Shown here: piece after piece, positions 57,765 through 64,000 of the stretch
Layout: every line of letters starts with the position of its first letter
Numbering within the stretch: the stretch's first letter is position 1
Origin: Acinetobacter sp. Marseille-Q1618
GTDB taxonomy: Bacteria; Pseudomonadota; Gammaproteobacteria; Pseudomonadales; Moraxellaceae
Length of the DNA stretch: 64,000 nt
Direction of reading: 5' to 3'
Assembly: GCF_902809855.1 (NCBI RefSeq)
Contig: NZ_CADDWJ010000002.1
Location: 1,240,001 to 1,304,000 of the forward strand
Translations under genes and position numbers: made by a program
Notes under the pieces: model-generated
Seen by the model: the letters and a program-made list of their open reading frames with translations, nothing else
Told to the model about the DNA's origin: nothing
Database searches by the model: none

Positions 57765-58342
57765 AATCGGTTGTAAAAGGGATCGTCATTATTTTAATGA
57801 TTTTGTATCCCTTTTTAGTCGGTTGGGGATTATCTCAAGGACACTTTCTTTGGGTGAGTGTGATTTTAATTGTACTGGGTGTGGTGCGATTATTGAGCAA
57901 AGGTAATCCCTTGCTGCTACCTCTGACTTGGTTTGCAATTTTGTGTGGTGGTTTAAGTTTGCTCTTAAAAGATCATGCTTGGTTGAAGATGTATCCTGTG
58001 TTTATGAGTGTTGGTGCAGGCATTATTTTCGCAACAACTTTGATCAAACCGCCGTCTATGATTGAGCGTTTTGCACGTTTGGTCGAACCTGATTTACCTG
58101 AATCTGGTGTGATTTGGACGAGGAAGGTCACTATCGTATGGTGTGTGTTTTTTGTACTGAATGCGACAATTGCTTTATATACTGTGATCTTTGCACCCAT
58201 GAAAGTTTGGGTGATTTATAATGGTTTTATTTCCTATATTTTGATGGGAATTTTATTTTTAGGCGAATTTATTTTACGTAAACGCCAGCAACGTTTAAAT
58301 CAGCAAGTTTTGGTTGAGTTAGACGATCAAAATAAAGAGTGA
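57761..58342 (+). CDS. Aryl-polyene cluster membrane protein (COG4648-like)
   Basis: This 193-residue integral membrane protein has about five or six helices (YPFLVGWGLSQGHF, VILIVLGVVRLL, LPLTWFAILCGGLSLLL and others) and conserved KPPSMIERFARLVEPDLP between helices. It matches the COG4648 group found in aryl polyene clusters. Its role is unknown; an assembly or transfer role is possible. It is coupled to the ACP and followed by the ligase after 6 bases. Confidence 0.8.
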   Translation: MKSVVKGIVIILMILYPFLVGWGLSQGHFLWVSVILIVLGVVRLLSKGNPLLLPLTWFAILCGGLSLLLKDHAWLKMYPVFMSVGAGIIFATTLIKPPSMIERFARLVEPDLPESGVIWTRKVTIVWCVFFVLNATIALYTVIFAPMKVWVIYNGFISYILMGILFLGEFILRKRQQRLNQQVLVELDDQNKE

Positions 58343-58348
58343 TATCAA

Positions 58349-60073
58349 ATGTTGTGTCATTTTCAAACGCATATCCAATCGTCAAAAACACTTTGTATTC
58401 GAGAAGATTTGCATCAAATTCGTTTTATCGATTTTTGGCAGGATGTTTGTCAGCAAGCCAATGCTATGCAATGTTTGGATGCTGAACAATATGCACTTTG
58501 GGAAAATGACAGTTATCAATTTCTAGTTTTATTCTTTGCTGCTCTAATCGCTAAAAAACAGCTTGTGCTTGCACCAAACCGAGTCAAAGATTTAGAAGTT
58601 GAATTGGCAGAACAAGGTATTTATTTTTTAAGTCGTCAGCCAATTTCGAAACATTCACAAAATTTAAAAAATAACTTTGCTGTGAGTCAGTTGAGTTTTG
58701 ATGATCATTTTCTGAAAAAAGCACAAGTCTATTTCTATACTTCAGGTTCGACTGGACAGCCGAAAAAAATTCCAAGAACTTTGCGTCAGTTACTTAATGA
58801 AGTACAAGGTTTGGATGAAAGCTTTGATTTAGATAAAGCCTGTATTGCCATTGCGACAGTCAGTCATCAACATATTTATGGTTTATTGTTTAAATTATTG
58901 TTGCCTTTGGCGAGTGGACGCAGTTTTTATGCTACGCAATTGGCATTTCCAGAAGATGTGGTTGCGGCACAGCAGAAATTAAAAGTATTTAATCAACACA
59001 ACTATGTCATTTCTAGCCCAGCTTTACTGAAACGTTGGACGAAGGATGTCGTGTTGCAAGATTGTCAATATGTCTATTCTTCAGGCGGAAAGTTAGAGTC
59101 TGGTATTCGTCCCTATTTAAATCGACCTATTATTGAAGTGCTAGGAAGTTCAGAAACGGGTGGGATCGCACATCGACAACAGGATGATGCACTGTGGATG
59201 CCTTTTGCTAATGTTGAAATTTATGTGACTGAACAACATGAATTAGGGGTTAAAACCAATCATGCATTTACGGAAGATTGGATTTTAACTGGTGATCGTG
59301 CAAAAGTGCTGGATGCAACACATACAAAATCAGCTTTTCAATTATTAGGTCGCTTAGATCGTATCGTAAAATTAGAAGAAAAACGTTTAAGTCTAGATGC
59401 GATAGAACAGAAGATTTTAACTTTAGATGATATTACAGAATGCCACGTACTTTTGACTGAAAAAGAACATCGGCAGATTTTAGTTTGTGTGGCAGTTTTA
59501 ACAGAGCATGCACGGCAAGTTTTGCTTCAAGAACATAAAGCTAAATTTGTGACGCAGTTAAAACAACAACTTACTGATAAATTGGAAAGTATCGCAATAC
59601 CAAGACAATGGCGTTTCCTGTCACAGTTACCACGAAATAGCCAGTCAAAGTTGAATAAACAAATGATGCAAGCTTTGTTTCAACCGCAATTTTCCCCTGT
59701 GGTTTTACAACAACAGCAACATGCGGAGCATGTTGAATTTCAGTTAGAGTTTCCTCCTGAACTTGAGTGTTTTAAAGGGCATTTCCCTGATTATCCGATC
59801 TATCCTGGGGTGGGGCAGATTGCTTTCATTCAACAGTTTGCGAAACAAATTTGGACAGATTTGGCATGGTGTAATGGTTATGAACAACTGAAATTTCAAG
59901 ATTTGATTAAACCATTTGCAATCGTTGAGTTAACTTTAGTCCGAAAACAGCATAAGATTCATTTTGAAATGCGTTCAGCCGAACAGTTGTTAGCTTCAGG
60001 GCGTTTGTTGTTCATATTGCAAAATGCACAAGATGCTCTAGGGACAAAAACAACAGGAGTTGAACATGTCTAA
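58349..60073 (+). CDS. AMP-ligase fused to an ApeI-like dehydratase
   Basis: This 574-residue protein joins two activities. The N-terminal acyl-AMP ligase (about 1-440) has the A3 loop YTSGSTGQPKKIPRT, SSGGKLESG and TGDRAKVLD and activates an aryl acid or fatty acid. The C-terminal hot-dog (about 455-574) has the FabA/FabZ/ApeI active site FKGHFPDYPIYPG with His478. Fusions of this type are known in aryl polyene loci, while E. coli has separate ApeI. It overlaps the next gene by 8 bases. Confidence 0.88.
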   Translation: MLCHFQTHIQSSKTLCIREDLHQIRFIDFWQDVCQQANAMQCLDAEQYALWENDSYQFLVLFFAALIAKKQLVLAPNRVKDLEVELAEQGIYFLSRQPISKHSQNLKNNFAVSQLSFDDHFLKKAQVYFYTSGSTGQPKKIPRTLRQLLNEVQGLDESFDLDKACIAIATVSHQHIYGLLFKLLLPLASGRSFYATQLAFPEDVVAAQQKLKVFNQHNYVISSPALLKRWTKDVVLQDCQYVYSSGGKLESGIRPYLNRPIIEVLGSSETGGIAHRQQDDALWMPFANVEIYVTEQHELGVKTNHAFTEDWILTGDRAKVLDATHTKSAFQLLGRLDRIVKLEEKRLSLDAIEQKILTLDDITECHVLLTEKEHRQILVCVAVLTEHARQVLLQEHKAKFVTQLKQQLTDKLESIAIPRQWRFLSQLPRNSQSKLNKQMMQALFQPQFSPVVLQQQQHAEHVEFQLEFPPELECFKGHFPDYPIYPGVGQIAFIQQFAKQIWTDLAWCNGYEQLKFQDLIKPFAIVELTLVRKQHKIHFEMRSAEQLLASGRLLFILQNAQDALGTKTTGVEHV

Positions 60074-60815
60074 CTATGGATTTGTCATTCCTGTTTATAA
60101 TCATCCACATTATATTCAGGCTTTGCTTGAACATTTAAATCAATTTGCCTTGCCTATTATTCTAGTCAATGATGGCAGTGATGAAGCATGTAGTCAGCTA
60201 TTAAGAACATTAGCGACTACATTTAAACATGTTGTATTGGTGGAACACGTACTAAATCAAGGCAAAGGTCAGGCAGTTATTACAGGTCTAAACAAAGCAT
60301 TTGAGCTTGGTTTGAGTCATGCTTTACAAATTGATGCAGATGGTCAGCATGATTGGGCTGATGTCGCAAAGTTTTTAGAAATCTCTCAACAGCATCCGCA
60401 AGCCATGGTAATTGGTCAGCCTATTTTTGATGAGTCTGTCCCGAAAGGGCGATTATATGGACGTTATGCTACGCATGTTTGGGTGTGGATCAACAGTTTA
60501 TCTTTTGAAATTAAAGACAGCATGTGTGGTTTCCGTGTTTATCCATTGGCACAAACGATTCATATTTTAAATATAGCAAAGTTTCAACCCCGTATGGGTT
60601 TTGATAGTGAGATTTTGGTGCGTTTAAAATGGGAAAATGTCCCTTTTATCAATGTCCCGACCAAAGTGATTTACCCTGAGCAAGGTATTTCACATTTTCA
60701 TGTGTGGCGTGACAATTTAGGGATGAGCAAGGCACATTCACGTTTATTGGCAGGCATGTTATTACGTTTGCCAAAATTATTAAAAAATAAATTTACAGGT
60801 TCAACGGATGTCTGA
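60066..60815 (+). CDS. GT2-family glycosyltransferase
   Basis: This 249-residue family 2 glycosyltransferase has the start VIPVYNHP, ILVNDGSDE and DADGQHD (DxD motif), and a C-terminal amphipathic part (LLRLPKLLKNK). It could transfer a sugar to the polyene or lipid head group. The ATG at 60066 has AGGAG upstream; the frame from TTG 60060 is unlikely. It overlaps the next gene by 8 bases. Confidence 0.9.
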   Translation: MSNYGFVIPVYNHPHYIQALLEHLNQFALPIILVNDGSDEACSQLLRTLATTFKHVVLVEHVLNQGKGQAVITGLNKAFELGLSHALQIDADGQHDWADVAKFLEISQQHPQAMVIGQPIFDESVPKGRLYGRYATHVWVWINSLSFEIKDSMCGFRVYPLAQTIHILNIAKFQPRMGFDSEILVRLKWENVPFINVPTKVIYPEQGISHFHVWRDNLGMSKAHSRLLAGMLLRLPKLLKNKFTGSTDV

Positions 60816-61734
60816 ATCTGCTCGTCCACAATGGAATCAACTCAAAGAAAAGGGCGGCATGTTGCCACTGACTTTGATGTTATGGTTTTATCGCATTGGT
60901 GGGCGAGTGTTATGTCGTATCGTATTGTATTTTGTGATCATGTGGTATTGGCTATTTTCTAATCTTGCCAAACAAGCTTCTTTAGAATATCTCAATAAAT
61001 TACATCAGTTTGCAGGTGAACGTTCACCATTTTTGCAAGCACCAACATTTGCAAATACTTATACCCATCTTATGCAGTTTGGTGAATGTATTTTAGATAA
61101 AATTGAAGGGTGGTTGGGGGCAATCCCTGAGCAAAAGCTAAATTTGCATGGGCATGAGCATTTTCGAGCACATTATCAAAAAGGTGCGCTCATTATGGTG
61201 TCACATTTTGGCAATATTGAGTTATTACGCGCGATCAAATCCGAACATCCGCAAAAAATTAATGTTTTGGTTTATCAAAAACATGCCACTAAATTTAATG
61301 AGTTTTTAAAGAAAATTAATGATAAAGCAGATATTCACTTGATCTCAGTTGATGAGTTAGGGATTGAAACTGCCATGTTACTACAAGATAAATTAGATCA
61401 AGGTGAATGGGTGATCTTAGCGGCAGACCGTGTGCCAGTGCAGTCACAACGTGTACAAACTGTCCGTTTTTTAGGTGAGGATGCGCAGTGGCCACAAGGT
61501 GCTTGGATTTTGGCGAGTTTACTCAAAGTTCCTTTATTGGCAGTGTTTTGTTATCGGCAACGAGATCAGTTCGATGTACATATTCATATGTTGGCTGACA
61601 AAGTCGACTTACCACGAGCAAATCGTTTAGCTGCTATGCAAGTGATTACCCGTCAATATGTTGCTTTACTCGAACAGCATTGCATACGTGCACCTTATCA
61701 ATGGTTTAATTTTTATCACTTTTGGAATAAATAA
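60808..61734 (+). CDS. LpxL/HtrB-like acyltransferase
   Basis: This 308-residue lysophospholipid-type acyltransferase of the LpxL/LpxM family has an N-terminal hydrophobic helix and HFGNIELLR (the H-x4-D/E motif with Glu) near residue 133. Conserved ADRVPVQS follows. It probably couples the polyene chain to a lipid carrier. It is two frames away from the GT2 gene end and is followed directly by the lyase. Confidence 0.88.
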   Translation: MSESARPQWNQLKEKGGMLPLTLMLWFYRIGGRVLCRIVLYFVIMWYWLFSNLAKQASLEYLNKLHQFAGERSPFLQAPTFANTYTHLMQFGECILDKIEGWLGAIPEQKLNLHGHEHFRAHYQKGALIMVSHFGNIELLRAIKSEHPQKINVLVYQKHATKFNEFLKKINDKADIHLISVDELGIETAMLLQDKLDQGEWVILAADRVPVQSQRVQTVRFLGEDAQWPQGAWILASLLKVPLLAVFCYRQRDQFDVHIHMLADKVDLPRANRLAAMQVITRQYVALLEQHCIRAPYQWFNFYHFWNK

Positions 61735-61749
61735 TTGGAAAATAACAAT

Positions 61750-63300
61750 ATGCAAGTTTTAGTGGTCGGGGAGCAAGCATTAACAATCGAACAGATTGTG
61801 GCTGTAGCACAAAATCGTTGTCGTGTAGCACTGCCTGAAACAGCAGAATGGCGAAATTTGATTCAACGTGGCGCAGATTTTCTTGATCAATTGTTAGACG
61901 AGGAAGGCGTAATCTATGGTGTGACTACAGGATATGGCGACTCCTGTCTTGTGGAGATTCCAGCACATCAAGTATATGAATTACCATTACATTTATCACG
62001 TTTCCATGGCTGTGGTTTAGGGCAAAACTTAGATTTGGTCACAGCACGTGCGGTCGTGGTGACACGTTTATGCTCTTTGGCACGTGGTTATTCGGGTGTG
62101 TCATTGGCATTGTTAGAACGTCTGGTATGGATGCTAAATGAAAATATCACTCCTGTGATTCCATCAGAAGGCTCAGTCGGCGCAAGTGGAGATCTGACCC
62201 CATTGTCCTATATCGCTGGGGCTTTAGTGGGAGAGCGTGATGTTTATTTGCACTCACAACAGCGTATTGTCCCGATTCACGAAGTCTATGCAGATTATCA
62301 GATGGATGCTTTGGTGCTACGTCCCAAAGAAGGTCTGGCACTGATGAACGGTACTGCGGTAATGACCGCAATTGCTTGCCTAAACTATAAAAAAGCTGAG
62401 CAAATTTCTTTAACTAGTAGCTTGGTAACCGCACTGAATGTTTTGGCTTTAGAAGGTAACCCAAGCCATTTTGATGAAGTGCTATTTGCACAAAAGCCAC
62501 ATCAAGGACAACAACATATTGCTTCACAATTACGCAGTTGGTTAAACAGTGAAGTACAAACAGCACACCAAAGCCCACGTTTGCAAGATCGTTATTCATT
62601 ACGTTGTGCACCACATATTATTGGGATTTTTGAGGATTCTAAACTGTGGTTACGTCAGTTTATTGAAAATGAACTGAACTCAAGCAATGATAATCCATTG
62701 ATTGATCCAGTGAACTTGCGTGTTTTACATGGCGGGCATTTTTATGGTGGACATATTGCCCAAGCGATGGACAGTTTAAAAATCATGATTGCCAACATTG
62801 CTGACTTGATGGATCGACAGCTTGCTCAATTGGTCGATCATAAGATGAATCATGGTTTACCACGGAATTTAACGGGCTCAAGTCTTGAGCGTTTACCACT
62901 TAATCATGGCTTTAAAGCGGTACAAATCGGGGTGTCCGCTTGGACAGCAGAAGCTTTAAAACAAACACTCGCAGCTTCAATTTTTTCACGTTCTACCGAA
63001 TGTCATAATCAAGACAAAGTCAGTATGGGGACGATTGCAGCACGTGATGCCAGTCGTGTGATTTTATTAACTGAGCAAGTGATGGCAGCACTTTGTTGTG
63101 CCGCAGTACAAGCCATTCAACTTAAAGGCTTATCTGAAGAATTAGGCGACGTTTTAACGCAGTTCCAACATTGGGTGCTTGAAAGCTTCACTTTTGTAGA
63201 GGAAGATCGTCCTTTACAACAGGACTTACAACGTTTGGTGAATCGTTTTGAGCAATTTGATTTGTTAAAGGCCGATGATCAACAGTTGAAATGGAGTTAA
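61750..63300 (+). CDS. MIO-type aromatic amino acid ammonia-lyase
   Basis: This 516-residue member of the HAL/TAL/PAL family has the internal MIO triad Ala145-Ser146-Gly147 (VGASGDLTPLSYI) and the catalytic YGVTTGYGD. The selectivity doublet before GCGLG is Phe-His (SRFHGCGLG); HAL has Ser-His and TAL has His-Leu. It probably makes a cinnamate-type starter for the polyene. ATG 61750 is preferred over TTG 61735, both in frame. It ends 3 bases before the thioesterase. Confidence 0.9.
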   Translation: MQVLVVGEQALTIEQIVAVAQNRCRVALPETAEWRNLIQRGADFLDQLLDEEGVIYGVTTGYGDSCLVEIPAHQVYELPLHLSRFHGCGLGQNLDLVTARAVVVTRLCSLARGYSGVSLALLERLVWMLNENITPVIPSEGSVGASGDLTPLSYIAGALVGERDVYLHSQQRIVPIHEVYADYQMDALVLRPKEGLALMNGTAVMTAIACLNYKKAEQISLTSSLVTALNVLALEGNPSHFDEVLFAQKPHQGQQHIASQLRSWLNSEVQTAHQSPRLQDRYSLRCAPHIIGIFEDSKLWLRQFIENELNSSNDNPLIDPVNLRVLHGGHFYGGHIAQAMDSLKIMIANIADLMDRQLAQLVDHKMNHGLPRNLTGSSLERLPLNHGFKAVQIGVSAWTAEALKQTLAASIFSRSTECHNQDKVSMGTIAARDASRVILLTEQVMAALCCAAVQAIQLKGLSEELGDVLTQFQHWVLESFTFVEEDRPLQQDLQRLVNRFEQFDLLKADDQQLKWS

Positions 63301-63303
63301 GTT

Positions 63304-63723
63304 ATGCATGCTGATGTGATTATTGAGATTCCATTTCATGATGTGGATACCATGAATATTGTTTGGCACGGACATTACATCAAATATTTTGAAATTGCGC
63401 GTTGTAAATTACTAGATGAGTTTCAATACAACTATGTGCAAATGAAAGCATCAGGTTATGCGTGGCCAGTGATTGAAAGTTATGTACGTTATGTACAAGG
63501 CATCGAGTTTCAACAAAAAATACGGGTACGTGCCATTTTAAAAGAATGGGAAAATCGTTTGAAAATCGAGTATCAAATTTTCGATGCTGATTCAGGTAAG
63601 CGTTTAACCAAAGGCTTTACTTCACAAGTTGCAGTTCATATTGAAACGCGAGAAATGTGTTTTCAATCACCGCCTGTTTTGTTTGAGCGTTTAAATGCAT
63701 GGTCGGCTTTTCAGCCTGCTTAG
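63304..63723 (+). CDS. 4HBT-type thioesterase
   Basis: This 139-residue hot-dog thioesterase of the 4-hydroxybenzoyl-CoA/YbgC type has HDVDTMNIVWHGHYIKYFE, in which the Asp of the DVD segment is the usual catalytic residue. It would release or edit acyl groups in the pathway. It starts 3 bases after the lyase and ends about 22 bases before the LolA-like gene. Confidence 0.88.
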   Translation: MHADVIIEIPFHDVDTMNIVWHGHYIKYFEIARCKLLDEFQYNYVQMKASGYAWPVIESYVRYVQGIEFQQKIRVRAILKEWENRLKIEYQIFDADSGKRLTKGFTSQVAVHIETREMCFQSPPVLFERLNAWSAFQPA

Positions 63724-63745
63724 CTTGAGTGGAGAGAAATTTTTT

Positions 63746-64000
63746 ATGCAAAATATCAGAATTCAATCTCAAGCATTTTCTATATGGAAGTTCTTGCTGA
63801 GCTGTGTATGTACTGCGATTGTTTGCATGACATTTTCAACCGTAAGTTTTGCACAGGATACGCAAGTCGGTCAGATTTTTAAGCAATTGTCAGCTACCCC
63901 GACAGTACGTGCACATTTCCAACAACAAAAGAAACTTGCATCTTTAAATAAAACCTTTGTTTCCAATGGAACGGTTTTATTTTCTAAACAAAATGGGGTC
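63746..64000 (+). CDS. LolA-like outer membrane carrier (3' end beyond window)
   Basis: Only the first 85 codons are in the window. It begins with a signal peptide (MQNIRIQSQ...VSFA, about 33 residues) followed by QVGQIFKQLSATPTVRAHFQQQKKL, the usual start of LolA-type proteins. In aryl polyene clusters such a protein moves the lipid to the outer membrane. The ATG at 63746 has GGAGAG upstream. The gene is cut by the right edge. Confidence 0.82.
   Translation, partial: MQNIRIQSQAFSIWKFLLSCVCTAIVCMTFSTVSFAQDTQVGQIFKQLSATPTVRAHFQQQKKLASLNKTFVSNGTVLFSKQNGV

Overview
The window looks like a chromosomal segment of an Acinetobacter-like gammaproteobacterium (Moraxellaceae). The DNA is AT-rich. Several gene orders are conserved among pseudomonads and Moraxellaceae (iscX-ndk-rlmN-pilF-rodZ-ispG-hisS-yfgM-bamB-der; secB-grxC-rhodanese; divergent rsgA/orn; coaBC near radC). 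The species cannot be told from the sequence. I see no tRNA, rRNA, CRISPR array, prophage, transposase or plasmid gene.

Layout. 1-6.7 kb: an Ig-repeat lipoprotein, a 34-residue lipoprotein gene, a DUF442 phosphatase/sulfurtransferase-like protein, an alpha/beta hydrolase followed by thioredoxin 2, hot-dog proteins, YajQ and a rhodanese. 6.7-14.8 kb: mnmC, a three-gene minus-strand cluster ending in yciB, the PHP nuclease rnm, a bestrophin, radC, coaBC and a cytochrome b562. 14.9-17.4 kb: a four-gene alkylation-damage operon in which the parts of Ada are split between two proteins, together with AlkB and a second 2OG-Fe(II) oxygenase. 17.4-22.9 kb: secB-grxC-rhodanese, rsgA/orn, a BAX-inhibitor-1 membrane protein and fabI. 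22.9-27.7 kb: a MacA-MacB-outer-membrane-factor efflux operon on the minus strand. 28-30.6 kb: three poorly characterised envelope genes. 30.6-35 kb: leuS-lptE-holA. 35.2-38.7 kb: an unknown minus-strand gene, then a metabolite:H+ symporter with an unusual 177-residue periplasmic insertion; a perfect CRP/Vfr-type palindrome lies between them. 39-42.6 kb: ilvB-ilvH-ilvC. 42.8-45.8 kb: a secreted unknown, a GT4 glycosyltransferase and a PAP2 phosphatase. 45.9-55.6 kb: the housekeeping block iscX to der. 55.8 kb to the end: the first eleven genes of an aryl-polyene (APE-type) pigment cluster, cut by the window edge inside a lolA-like gene.

How the genes work together. The APE genes form one tightly overlapped transcription unit. 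It contains starter supply (MIO ammonia-lyase and AMP-ligase), two acyl carrier proteins, a ketosynthase-like factor, a dehydratase domain fused to the ligase, two acyltransferases, a glycosyltransferase, a thioesterase and LolA-type export. The alkylation operon joins a sensor/regulator (AraC HTH plus O6-methylguanine methyltransferase), a separate Ada-type metal-binding domain and oxidative demethylases. The housekeeping part serves envelope biogenesis (LptE, BamB, RodZ, FabI, SecB), translation (LeuS, HisS, MnmC, RlmN, Der, RsgA) and branched-chain amino-acid synthesis.

The most unusual items are the split Ada operon with a standalone Ada domain that has a Lys where one Zn-ligand Cys is expected, the large insertion in the MHS transporter, the CRP-type palindrome, the APE cluster with an unusual ammonia-lyase selectivity doublet, and several perfect inverted repeats placed over start regions or promoters. 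Functions are inferred from recognised motifs; nothing was searched against databases.
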